Of a stretch of 11,458 nucleotides of DNA, positions 1-9,089 are shown piece by piece (positions within the stretch are counted from its first letter, which is position 1; every line of letters starts with the position of its first letter). Location: positions 1,945 to 13,402 of the forward strand of contig JAXIUW010125559.1 of the NCBI GenBank assembly GCA_035591015.1. The letters are read 5' to 3'. The translations under genes and the position numbers were made by a program. This stretch comes from Cephalothrix simula (taxonomy: Eukaryota; Nemertea; Palaeonemertea; Archinemertea; Cephalotrichidae). Under the pieces are notes generated by a model, which saw only the letters and a list, made by a program, of their open reading frames with translations, had not been told where the DNA came from and did not search any database.

Positions 1-80
1 GGGGTATTTTGGATACATTTATCCTAGGACACCCGTTGAAATAGGGTGACTTATTTATTAATGTATCCTAAAAAACCTTA
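1..80. repeat. Small palindrome at the left edge
   Basis: GGATACATTTAT at 11-22 pairs with ATTAATGTATCC at 57-68 (11 of 12), and CACCC at 30-34 pairs with GGGTG at 44-48. Similarity continues outward (GGGGTATTTT against TAAAAAACC). It may be a remnant or the end of a short mobile element cut by the window edge. Confidence 0.45.
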
Positions 81-2079
81 TCATGTTAGTGGGAATTTGA
101 CCAATGCTAACGACAAAAATATACATATTGCACGATTATTTTTACTAACCAAAATCACAAATATTTGGCCGACATAATGAATATAATACCACTCGTCATT
201 GTCATAAATATTCATATTGGTTAATAACAGTTTTTATTTCAATTTTTAGATAAACCGATGTAAAAATAAATGGAAATTCCATCTTAAAGATGGCATTATG
301 AGTTTAAAAGGCAAAGACTATGTATTCTCTAAGTCAACTGGTGATGCTGAATGGTGAGAAAAATGGCGCGAAATTTCATTACGAGTGATAATAGTGCATT
401 TGAGTTAAAGATTTGCATATCGGTAATGTTAGTGTGGGTGATAAAGTTTGTAAGCAAATTTGATGTTATATTGGCTGTATGAGATTTTTATATGAGAATT
501 CCAGTCTTTTATTTTTGAAAATAAATCCACACTTTATTAAAGTGTGGTTGTCAGTAAAGATTTCATCAATTTGCAGTAATAAAAATCAAATGCTGTTGAC
601 TGTTTTGAGAGACATGACAATGAAAGAGATGAAAAGAGATATATTATTACTTTGTATGTTGTACTTATATAAAGTTTTATCAATGTTGTTTTTGTCATCT
701 ATGACGATGATGATTTTAGTAATAATATGTATGTATTCTTTAAGAATACAGTTTTGAAGAAAAAATATTTTATTAAGAGAAAAATTAACTGTATTTTCAG
801 TATCATTTTAATTGTTTTAGAATCAAAGTATATAGCAAATCGGGTGATCATTAAAATAAAAACGAATTAGATAATTTATAGTTCGCAAAAATAACAATTA
901 ATACTAAATAGTATGTTTAAAGAATATAGAAATTAAAATATTTTTTTAACAGTTGAACTATCAAATTGTATAAACAATAATGTCTTAACTTCAATTTGTT
1001 GTGCATTTTTATTGAGATCATGGCTTCTTTAAACCATAATTATTGACTAAAGGGGTATGATCTGTATATAATTAGCCTCTTATTATTTCTCCGATTGAAT
1101 AATAATTTTACTTTAATGTCCTCCATTCATCTTTAAAAGCTGGTCGAAGTGCCATAATTTTGCATATTGCATACTCATAGGCAAATACGGGTGCAATATT
1201 TATCCGAAAACGAAACAATTAATTTGTATGATCTTATTTAAATGTGATATCAGGACGTGATATTTTTTGATGCATGCTGCAGGAGTACTTCTGCAAGTTC
1301 AGTTCAGTACAATGTACATTTCTTAAAGAATATTTATTGCGGCAATTATTTATTGTAAAACTTTTCATGCAGGGCAGGCAGATATTATACGGGGCTGTCG
1401 CCTATCGCGCTTAATTTTACAATGGATATTAATATTGTTCACTTACCCCTTTTTAAAACCACTAAAACTTGTTTTGGTCAGTATTAATTAATCATTTTTG
1501 AAGTTCGTTTAGTTATTACAATACCGATTTGGGGTTAACGTAATTATAAATCAGTTAAAGCATGGCTCTAGGTAGTCTAGGGGGCCATTTGAGCCAGTAT
1601 TGCACTGTCAGCCGCCGATGATTTAAGTAATACGTAAATTATAGAAGTATAATGAGTTCATACTTCGGACCTTTGTAATTTTTTCGATCTCTAATTAGCA
1701 AAATTGATTCGTGATGCAGGATATTGAAATTTTTGTAAGTTAAATTTGCTTTTCGTGTTTTTATTCATTTTCTTAATTGTGATTTGTAATTTATTACACT
1801 GAATGTGCTACATATTAATTATATCATTTATCCAAGAGTATCAGAAAAAGTGCGAAGATCTGTCAAATTGTATATACATGTACAATTAAATATCATAAAG
1901 GAAATATTAATTTAAATAATCTTTAGGAATTTTAGTATTGGTTAGAAAGATATGTGGATGAATTTCACTTAGGACTATATATGGACTACAGTGATGTTTG
2001 TATTTGAATTCTTTTCTTTTAAAGTAATCGCATCATTGTCAAATGAGTCGTTGTCTAAATGAGCGTATACAGTTTTAAG
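81..2079. other. AT-rich non-coding region
   Basis: No supported gene was seen on either strand. The longest frame (479-757, plus) is low-complexity, Met/Leu/Ile-rich and typical of chance in AT-rich DNA. A perfect 10-bp-arm palindrome lies at 527-547. Slightly less AT-rich patches occur near 1370-1420 and 1565-1625, without recognisable content. Confidence 0.6.
527..547. repeat. Perfect 21-bp palindrome (CCACACTTTA/TAAAGTGTGG)
   Basis: Two 10-bp arms are separated by one T. The word AATCCACACTTTATT overlapping its left half is the reverse complement of AATAAAGTGTGGATT at about 4156-4170, the right end of the foldback at 3838-4186. It may be a terminal fragment or solo remnant of that family. 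Confidence 0.5.
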
Positions 2080-2204
2080 TACGGAGCCTTAACGCATTTA
2101 GCAAGTCGCGCATTGTGTATCCATGTACGAGTCGCATATTTGAATGTGGCTTTGCAAAATTTGACCAAGGCTAGATGTATTTCTGCAAATCGTGTATCGA
2201 TCAT
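2080..2204. repeat. CpG-rich degenerate unit, left of foldback
   Basis: This stretch is rich in words such as GCAAGTCGCGCATT and GAGTCGCATATTTG, unlike the AT-rich surroundings. AAAATTTGACCAAGGCTAG near 2157 matches AAAATTTGACCAGGGCCTAG near 9173 in the larger CpG-rich array at 9090-9620. Similar CpG words resume at about 2568-2620, right of the foldback, suggesting that the foldback sits inside a copy of this repeat. Confidence 0.5.
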
Positions 2205-2567
2205 ACATTAGCGAGGTTTCGCTAAATATACGAATACCGAAATCCGAATTATAGCACCAGCAGGCACCACCAGTGTAACAATTTCTTCACACAAGGCAAC
2301 ACGCATAACAAAATCTACCTTAACAGCACAACGGCACGACTTTTATAAGGCTCAATAACGTCACAAGTCATTTCGGGTTAATATTTGATGAAAATCATCT
2401 ATTACGTCATACTGACGTCATTGGGCCTTATAAGTCGTGCCGTTATGCTGTTACGGTAGATTTTGTTATGGTGTTGCCTTGCGTGAAGAAATTGTTACCC
2501 TGGTACTTTTCCATTAACAAATTTCGTTATACGGATTTCGTATATTTAGCGAAACCTCGCTAATGTA
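2205..2567. repeat. Foldback (MITE-like) element, 363 bp
   Basis: The ends are a perfect 30-bp inverted repeat (2205-2234 against 2538-2567, beginning TACATTAGCGAGGTTTCGCT). Further inside, the arms still pair over most of their length, including GGCACGACTTTTATAAGG against CCTTATAAGTCGTGCC, up to a loop near 2365-2412. There is no ORF, so any movement would need enzymes supplied in trans. I see no clear target-site duplication. Confidence 0.8.
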
Positions 2568-3614
2568 GAACACGCGACATGCGATTCGCGGGTGCAACTG
2601 CAAAATGCGTTATTGTTAAAAGGTATAATTGAGAGAACTACTAAAAACCTCATGGGGGGGGGTATTAATCTAATTTTCGGCTCATAAAGATGCTCATAGC
2701 TCAAAAACCATTACGTTTAGGGCATACAAATGTATGACGAATAGACAGAAACATTCATCAATTTAAGGGCATACGAATGTATTTAAAACAGATGGAAACA
2801 ACATACACCCAATTAGTCTAAGTATGGCCATTCTTTGATTTTAGGCAACTTGGAATTCTTGCGCATTCGCATGCTTTATCTCGAAAACTGTATGAAATTA
2901 TTCTGGTTTTGTATGAAATGGTATCACTGCCGCAAATTATCCCAAGGCAGGATGGTCCTCTCAATTCCACTTTTTTAAGGCCATGCAGGATTCCCTTGGG
3001 CCAGGCTATGACACTTCATTATACAATTTTCTGCTTCAGCTGCTTTACCTACAGTCAACAAAAAAATTCTGCAGAATTGTTTACATAAATTCTAAAAGAC
3101 TCAAAAAAAATTAAAAACACATATTTTATTTCTCAGCAGATATAAAAATGTAAAGTTTGGTAATGACTCCAAGTGGAAAACACAATGTTTACACAGAATT
3201 TATTATAGAATGAACATAATTAAATTTAAAAAAAAGTTGTACCATACACAATCGGAATGACATTTTCTTTGGAATGTAGAGCAGGATAAAATAGTAAATA
3301 AAGTAAAATCTTTAAATATAATTATTTTATTGGCACAGCAATGGCATTGTCTGTATAAACTCGCGTTTCACACCACACTTTTATACTGCACTGCCAACTA
3401 ATAAAGGGCTGACACTGGCGAAATGCCTACTAATCCCATTTCGGGTGTATAGTATTAAAGTTCTATATTTTTACTAAATTACTAGGTATTAAATCGACGT
3501 GTGTGGCCCCTCGGATAGTGGAACTTTAAAAAATCGTTTTTTTGACAATTTTTTAAAACAAAATAGTTGTTTTATTAAAAAACAAAAATGGTCGATATCC
3601 GCCATTTTTATATT
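2568..3614. other. Non-coding region with minor repeats
   Basis: No supported gene. It contains CpG-rich residue to about 2620, a run of nine G at 2654-2662, a pair of short direct repeats at 2717-2782, and a small hairpin CGAAATG...CATTTCG at about 3419-3444. A 65-codon stop-free frame without Met lies on the minus strand at 2821-3015, but nothing identifies it as coding. Confidence 0.5.
2717..2782. repeat. Two short direct repeats
   Basis: TTAGGGCATACAAATGTAT (2717-2735) recurs as TTAAGGGCATACGAATGTAT (2763-2782), about 47 nt apart. Both are followed within ~20 nt by ACAGA(A/T)..AAACA. This is probably a decayed two-unit tandem duplication. Confidence 0.4.
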
Positions 3615-3698
3615 TTGAATTTTTCAAAATAGGCGTCAGCAGAGCTTTTAAATAGGTTTTTCTTAAAGCTCTGCTGACGCCTATTTTGAAAAATTCAA
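3615..3698. repeat. Perfect hairpin, 34-bp arms and 16-nt loop
   Basis: 3615-3648 and 3665-3698 are exact reverse complements, centred on GGCGTCAGCAGAGCTTT and its complement. The loop is AT-rich. The lack of any mismatch over 34 bp suggests a recent insertion or duplication, or selection on the structure. Confidence 0.85.
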
Positions 3699-3837
3699 TT
3701 TAAAGTCGGTGTGGCAGAATATTAACGCTAAAGATCCACTTAACAATGCCTTTGGCCATAGCGTTCTTCTCTGCACGATTGAAGAATTAAATATAGTGAT
3801 AATGTTACACGAAGCAACGGATTAAAAATAAAAACAT

Positions 3838-4186
3838 TTAATATATGAAGTAATCCACAGTTTAAGTCAGAAAAATATAAAAAAGTAATTTTAAGCCATA
3901 ATAACGTTTCGATCTTTACCTAAGATTATCTTCAGAGCACAAATTATACAATGAAAATTTCAATCTTTTCATTGTCAAATTAGTGCTCTGAAGATGATCC
4001 TTAGGTAAAGATCGAAACGTCAGCAAATAAAATTTCTAAATTATGGCTTAAAAATTACTTTATTATATTTTTCGAACTTATAAAATTTCGGATTTACATA
4101 TATATATATTTTTGTAATTGGATGATATATTCCGAATAAAGTAATATAATAATAATAATAAAGTGTGGATTACTTCATGTATTAGC
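3838..4186. repeat. Foldback element with asymmetric right arm
   Basis: The left arm, about 3838-3956, runs from TGAAGTAATCCACA through TTTAAGCCATAAT and CGTTTCGATCTTTACCTAAG to GAGCAC. It pairs with a right arm, about 3966-4186, that ends GTGTGGATTACTTCA. The right arm has about 80-90 extra AT-rich bases (about 4076-4157) with no partner. Each arm carries a CTGAAGA...GAAAC motif. No ORF. Probably a non-autonomous mobile element. Confidence 0.75.
3981..4022 (+). ncRNA. Hammerhead-core-like motif (candidate)
   Basis: CTGAAGA (3988-3994) fits the hammerhead core CUGANGA, and GAAAC (4014-4018) fits the second core strand. Between them GATC (3996-3999) pairs with GATC (4010-4013) as a possible stem II, with one extra T on the 5' side. 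The left arm carries the mirror copy on the minus strand (CTGAAGA 3935-3929, GAAA 3910-3907) with a 5-bp ATCTT/AAGAT stem. Stem III and a cleavage triplet are not convincing, so activity is not claimed. Hammerhead motifs are known in Penelope-like elements and small animal retroelements. Confidence 0.25.
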
Positions 4187-5149
4187 CTCAGCACGGATTA
4201 TTCTGCTTTTTCTAAGGATAATTCTCTCCTAATAAATTTTTTTAAAAATTATGACGATAATAACTTTAAAAATGATTGAATAATGATAAAATTGAAAATG
4301 TCATGTATATACAACTATCACTATTTATGTATGAATTATGTAGGCACTACATGTATAATATCATAAAAATCCGTTACAATATTTCATACATTGTGGTTTA
4401 ATAAAAATTATGCTTTAGATATAAATGACTAGAGAAATAAAAAAGTAATAAGCCTAAATGAGAAACTTAGTATAGCTAAAAAGGCATTTTATGTCCTTTA
4501 ACTTTTTATAAAACCCTGTTTGTATACATTGTAATTAAAATGACGATAACAGTGCAGGAATCCAAAAATGTTTAGAACAACACTTGTGGATTTTAATCCT
4601 ATTGTACTTGGTGATACTGTTTAAGATTCAAATATTTTGAAGACACAATTCAAAGATATTGATATCCAATGACATAGGTCACATATGTTTAGGTCTTCTT
4701 GTATTTCGCAAAATAATGGCATACAAGTAACACTGATTACGTATTTTTAATTCTTCAGCTTTAACTTAACATATAACCATATTTTTCTAATTTACGTCAG
4801 GTAACCCTTTGTTATTGAATACGTCTTTTTAACATCGTCGTTTCAATGCATTTTTATCAGCTTTCATGAAGTAAAGACGGTCGCTTTCATATTTAGAAAA
4901 ACAAGCCAAAAAGCCGTGTAATTTTTTGAATTTGGTAACTTTGAATCGCATCGAAAATGAGAACAAAGGGGTAACTAACAACTAACATGATAACTTGAAG
5001 ACTTCTTGCTGCATTTTGGGAAAACATATTCCTTTTTGGTAATACATTAATGGAAGAAAATGTTTATATTACATGAATTAAAGCGAGACGGTTAAGCTCA
5101 AACTTCGAATTCTAAAAATAGCCCCGGTAAAGAATATTTTGCATCCAGT
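4187..5149 (-). other. Downstream flank, probably including the 3' UTR
   Basis: This AT-rich sequence directly follows the TGA. It has no open frame of note and no strong repeat. Poly(A)-signal candidates read on the minus strand are weak: a TATAAA variant at 5068-5063, ATTAAA at 4751-4746, and the first canonical AATAAA only at 4064-4059, inside the neighbouring foldback element. The 3' end of the transcript cannot be placed from the sequence. Confidence 0.4.
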
Positions 5150-5910
5150 TCATAATTTTGTACTATGGCAGCTTTCAAGATCAGTATCAATGGTTCGATC
5201 CGTTGACGACGTAGATAAAGTTTTTGATAAAAAAGGCCTCGGTAATTGACTTTCATTATATAATAGTCCTTCAGGAAGGCTAACTTTAGAAGGCCGTTTT
5301 TCGTATGTTAAAAATGGGTTAGAGGGTCGAGGTTCGTAGCTACTATGACGCCTTTTTATGTCTTCTTTTAACTTAACTTTATGATCAATGTCCCGGAAAA
5401 TAACTTGCTGTCGATCGTCAAGCGAGGCTGCATAGCTCAAAACATCGGAATCTTGATCCTCTTCATCGACATCACCAATTGTTCCAAGATAAAATTGCGC
5501 ATGCTCGCTCTGTGGTGACGCCACAGGAGTCTTTTTAGCTTCAGACATGGAATGTAAAAGTTTTAACACAGATTTCATGTCATGGCCCAATGTGGCTACA
5601 TCGTTTGATAAATTTGTAACCTGTTCATCAAGTTTTGTAACAGTATCCCGAGTATGTGTAAGTTCCTGCCGAAGCATAGCCGACTCAATTTGCAGTAAAT
5701 TTGACTGTACGGTCTGGGAATCCGGAGATAGAGAAAATTGAAATTTAGTAGTTGGACTTAACCTTGATGGACTGGTGCGGCCTGGTTTATTTTCGGTGGG
5801 TGATCTTAACTCATTCGGACTCTTTAGTTCATTCGGACTTTTTTGTAAACTTGAACTAGATCCGCTTGAAGATTCCGGTGGTGAACTTGCTTGCGTTTCA
5901 AGGCGCTCTA
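5150..5910 (-). CDS. Terminal coding exon with coiled coil, probable KCNH (ELK-like?) potassium channel C-terminus
   Basis: This is the last coding exon: 761 nt on the minus strand, from a strong acceptor (TCTATCTTTTCCAG, AG at 5912-5911) to a TGA at 5152-5150. The first two bases (TA) complete the Val codon begun at 6305. It gives residues 125-376. Residues 132-188 are Ser/Pro-rich and include the tandem hexapeptide KSPNEL-KSPNEL-RSPTEN (147-164) and six Ser-Pro sites. Residues 195-245 form a coiled coil with hydrophobics at 214, 217, 221, 224, 228, 231, 235, 238, 242 and 245, an unbroken 3-4 register. An acidic patch (DVDEEDQDSD) follows, then a second RRHS (310-313). The last residues, S-T-K-L, fit a class I PDZ ligand. 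A distal coiled coil of this kind (DVATLGHDMKSVLKLL) is the reason for suggesting a tetrameric KCNH channel, where such coils aid assembly. Other coiled-coil scaffold proteins remain possible. The Met at 5677 is internal, not a start. Confidence 0.85.
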
Positions 5911-6304
5911 CTGGAAAAGATAGAGGAAAGTTCTAAAATTACGAAATAAGAAATTATCTTATATGTTCAGAAAAATTGCTAAATGAGTATTTAACATCTC
6001 AAGCCGATTGTGGAGCACCAAGCGGTGAAAAACTGAAGTCATCGTTTGATTAAACTGATTTCAGGTAACATTTTATACGGGAAGTAAAAAGATAAGCATG
6101 CCTAAACATTATCTGATTATTGGAGGCTCAGTGATTGATCATTTGAAACGGCTGTGTATGATCAAAATATAATGCAGCGCTTCTAGCGGAATATTAAAGG
6201 ACCAAAACAAAAGAAATTTTATTGACAGTGAAATTTTGGTTGCCTATTCTAAGATAATTTTCTGGGTTCATCCTCCAATTTTTCGGCATATTTTTTTTGT
6301 TTAC
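5911..6304 (-). other. Intron, 394 bp
   Basis: This is the intron between the second and third visible exons. It has a GTAAAC donor at its 5' end (6304 side) and a pyrimidine-rich tract followed by CAG at its 3' end (5911 side). It separates codon position 1 from positions 2 and 3 (phase 1). It is AT-rich with stops in all frames, and I see no repeat or other gene in it. Confidence 0.8.
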
Positions 6305-6465
6305 CTAGAGTTCTGTCATTTATTAGAGGCGATAACCTATTAGGTGGTTTTAAATTAGATTCCGAAGCTCTTGTGCGCAATGGGCGTGGCTTCTTTTGGA
6401 TCGGTTCAATGTCACAGCTGTGCCTTCGCCTTCTTGATGGAAGTGCCCCTAATGCGTCACTAAAC
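6305..6465 (-). CDS. Internal coding exon, basic RRRRHS segment
   Basis: This 161-nt exon on the minus strand lies between an ACGTTTTCAG acceptor (AG at 6467-6466) and a CTCTAG|GTAA donor (GT at 6304-6303). Its first base completes the Arg codon left open by the upstream exon. Fifty-three whole codons follow, and its last G joins TA of the next exon to make a Val codon. Both junctions therefore keep frame, which is the main evidence that it is real, since it is too short to stand out as an ORF. It encodes residues 71-123, starting FSDALGALPS, then four Arg and HSCD. R83-R84-H85-S86 fits the basophilic-kinase (PKA-type) pattern RRxS. A Pro/Lys/Arg-rich stretch follows (KKPRPLRTRASES). The segment is probably cytoplasmic and disordered. 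No enzymatic domain is seen. Confidence 0.8.
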
Positions 6466-6536
6466 CTGAAAACGTAAGTAATGAAAAAATTATACTAATA
6501 GAATTACATGTAGTGATTTTTACCCACTCTGTTATA

Positions 6537-6906
6537 CAGAGTACACAAATGGATGGAAAAATTGGATGAGGCACGGTAAAATGTACAAATTTCGCCCCCG
6601 TCGAGATCTATTGTAGCTAGTTTTGGTCTAAACCGAACGGTTCGAGGGTCCCCTTAACATCCGACCACTAAAAGTGGGACTTAGTCTGTTTTCGAATTTT
6701 TTTCACATTTCGAGCCACAGCTCCCCACCAGGTGGGGCTGAAAATTTAAATCCCTCCCATGGCGTGTAAATTTTCATGCCCTTTCCAAAAATGTATAGGG
6801 TTAAGGGGTCCGATGCCCCTTCTCGACGGAGGGGGGGGGGGCGAAATTTGTACATTTTACTGTGCCTCATGAAATTATTCATCCATCCATTTATGTATTC
6901 TCGGAT
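6537..6906. repeat. Foldback element inside the large intron
   Basis: Left arm from about 6541 (ACAAATGGATGG, later GAGGCACGGTAAAATGTACA) pairs with the right arm ending near 6897 (TGTACATTTTACTGTGCCTC, then CCATCCATTTATGT). Pairing continues to GGGTCCCCTTAAC near 6650 and GTTAAGGGGTCC near 6805. The right arm has an 11-G run (6831-6841) opposite only five C in the left arm. At the centre, 6719-6739 is a smaller hairpin (CCCCACC/GGTGGGG). No coding content. ACACAAATGG..GGAAAAATTGG recurs near 8459, perhaps the end of a relative. Confidence 0.75.
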
Positions 6907-8456
6907 TATACTAGGCATGTCTTTAAGTAAACCCTTTAGACTTTTAATATAATTATTTCCTTGGTGACTTACAAGATAGGAAGGAATCCCTTTATCAAAA
7001 TCAAATTACCAACATAAAAAAGCAACTGTATTTAGCGAACTTCATGAAAATAAGGCTTGATTTAACAGAGTTGAAACTAGCAAAGAGTTGTCCACAAAAA
7101 TAAGTATAGATGTTGGAAAGGAGAGTTGAGCGGAAGCTGCTCGATAGTCGAAAAATATAAAAAATTACTAAAAAGTATGGCATAAAACAGCTGCAAAAAG
7201 GATCAGGCAGTCTTCAGCTCCTTTACTAGATAACATGTACAAAGCCATAAATATTGGTCGTTCACTGTATTATATAGCCGCACCATAGGGCTAACTATCG
7301 ACCAACAACATTAGCAATAATAAAAGGCATAAAGTTGACTGGAAATAAAGTTGAATAAAAATAATTTACATACACCAATCTGGTCATCAAAAGATCCGAG
7401 GTACATTAAAGACAAAATACAAGGATACCGATTACACAAATACGATAAGAATAAAACACGAAGTGACAATAAATGTGATTCACATTTTCTATTAGACGAT
7501 TAGTTAAGATAATTAACTACATGTAATTAATTCCTTTATTTAATTTTGATTAAACATATATGACCATATATTTTAAAATTTTAATTTTTTGATTTATGGT
7601 TTATGGTTTATTATAAATACGACCATAACACATAACTGAATGATACATACAAAACACATACGTTCCTTTATTTTCTTTAGATCAATACAGAATCACAAAT
7701 ACGTCCAGTTAAAGGTCATCAAAACTAGTATATTAAAAATGGGTTTTCCACAAATAGGCTTAATCGGCTAAAATATGTTTCGAATTCGTCCCAACAAAAT
7801 CATCGCCGCCCATGACTTTATATTGTTTAGGGGATGTTTTGGGGGAATTTGGAAAATTGAATAACATACGAACGCATCTTCACATCATCTGGTCTATATA
7901 TAAATACCCCTTTTTTGCATTTCCTGAAACTAATCCCGAGAAAGGGCCCCTTTTAGCCTAGCTAATAAACTATTGCCACGATAATTATCCTAGAGATGAG
8001 ACGGGACCAAATTTTGCAGCCATTGGTGCAAAACCCCCTTCGATATACTACTCATCAAGAGATTGAAAGCTTAAGTTAAAAAGTTATTCATAATATACAT
8101 GGTATAGGGGGGGGGGGTATTTGAGTGCAATTACACCATTGAAAGACCAGATTAGTGTACAAAAACTGTCAATTCGTGCCAATGTGCTTTAGACGAGACA
8201 GGGGGACGTTTAGATGACTTAAAAGCTATGCCCACATTCAGTCATTTAAACGCAAATAATAATTAACTATAGTTTTAATACCTGACTCGGCCAGTAGGTG
8301 AGCGATGTCCTCGTGACTTTGGACTATAAAAAATGTACTATACTATTACAATCTAGAATAAGCTTGCTAGAGAGGCCAGTTCTATAAACAGTGACTCTCG
8401 TAGCCAGTAGAATTGTATAAAATAAATAGTGATAGAATTCTAATGTGATATTTGCA

Positions 8457-8590
8457 ACACAAATGGCTGGAAAAATTGGGGGCCCACCATGAATATCACC
8501 ATGTTCTAGACGAATACAATATTTATCTCAATTCACTATGTACTGGTACTTAAAATAAGTTTCATGATCATCATGGTGCTCACTAAACAG
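8457..8590. repeat. Possible decayed inverted repeat
   Basis: It begins AACACAAATGGCTGGAAAAATTGG, close to the left end of the foldback at 6537-6906 (shared word GGAAAAATTGG). It contains CACCATGA near 8488 and TCATGGTG near 8572 in opposite orientation. Pairing outside these words is poor, so the borders are approximate. Confidence 0.3.
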
Positions 8591-8670
8591 GCTAAAAAAA
8601 CGAAATTATCATACTCAATTTTCCCCACTAGGAGCGCTATGATGACGTCATAAAATCCGTGTTAAATAAA

Positions 8671-8807
8671 TTGTATATAAAAATCCACAATACTTAATTT
8701 AAGAATTTTGAAATTTAGAATTTATTCAGATAACCTTTCGACCTTAACTCAGGCTATCATCAGAGCAAAATTCTCAAAAATTAAGTATTGTGGATTTTTA
8801 TATACAA
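8671..8807. repeat. Small foldback with perfect 30-bp arms
   Basis: 8671-8700 (TTGTATATAAAAATCCACAA...) is the exact reverse complement of 8778-8807. Pairing continues imperfectly inward (AAGAATTTTG against CAAAATTCT). The loop holds a CTGATGA...GAAA motif on the minus strand. The arms share the word ATCCACA with the element at 3838-4186, so the two may be distant relatives. Confidence 0.8.
8728..8770 (-). ncRNA. Second hammerhead-core-like motif (candidate)
   Basis: On the minus strand the loop reads GCTCTGATGATAGCCT, then AAGGTCGAAAGG. CTGATGA (8763-8757) and GAAA (8739-8736) flank a weak 4-bp stem GCCT/AGGT (one G-T pair). Flanking GAATTTTG and CAAAATTC could form stem I. This stem differs in sequence from the one at 3996-4013, yet both pair. 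No good stem III or cleavage site is visible, so it may be decayed or a coincidence. Confidence 0.25.
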
Positions 8808-9089
8808 TCCAAATAATTCTTAGGGGAGAGATCCGTACGGAGGGTTAGGTATATTTATGGTTAAATACCCCAATTTTACTGCCATTGTAAATACTGATTT
8901 AACTACGGGGTCAGAATTTACGTCATGGTAATTTGCGTTCGCATTAATTGCGAGTGCGCAATTTTTTATTAAAATTGATTTGAGGAAGTCGAAAACTAAA
9001 GTTAGACTTTCAAAAATCAAATAAACGCAAGTACGCTGAGTTCCATTCTCTATATACTTTGTGCTTTTAATTGGAGGCATCCAGAGCTT

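Noticed and set aside
479-757. 92-residue plus-strand frame
   Set aside because: Met/Leu/Ile-rich, AT-driven composition, no domain, no splice or regulatory context; looks like chance.
2821-3015. 65-codon stop-free minus-strand stretch (AWPKGILHGLKK...)
   Set aside because: It has no Met and no clear splice sites for the gene's phase, and lies downstream of the terminal stop. It could be a repeat or pseudogene fragment, but nothing identifies it.
5547-5741. 64-residue plus-strand frame
   Set aside because: It is the antisense shadow of the coiled-coil coding exon.
6703-6918. 71-residue minus-strand frame
   Set aside because: It lies wholly in the right half of an inverted-repeat element and includes the poly-G run.
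7001-7183. 60-residue minus-strand frame
   Set aside because: Phe/Ser/Leu-rich chance frame in intronic AT-rich DNA. The exon phases on both sides already join without it.
8820-9080. 86-residue minus-strand frame
   Set aside because: No recognisable motif and no acceptor/donor pair matching the needed phase; intronic.
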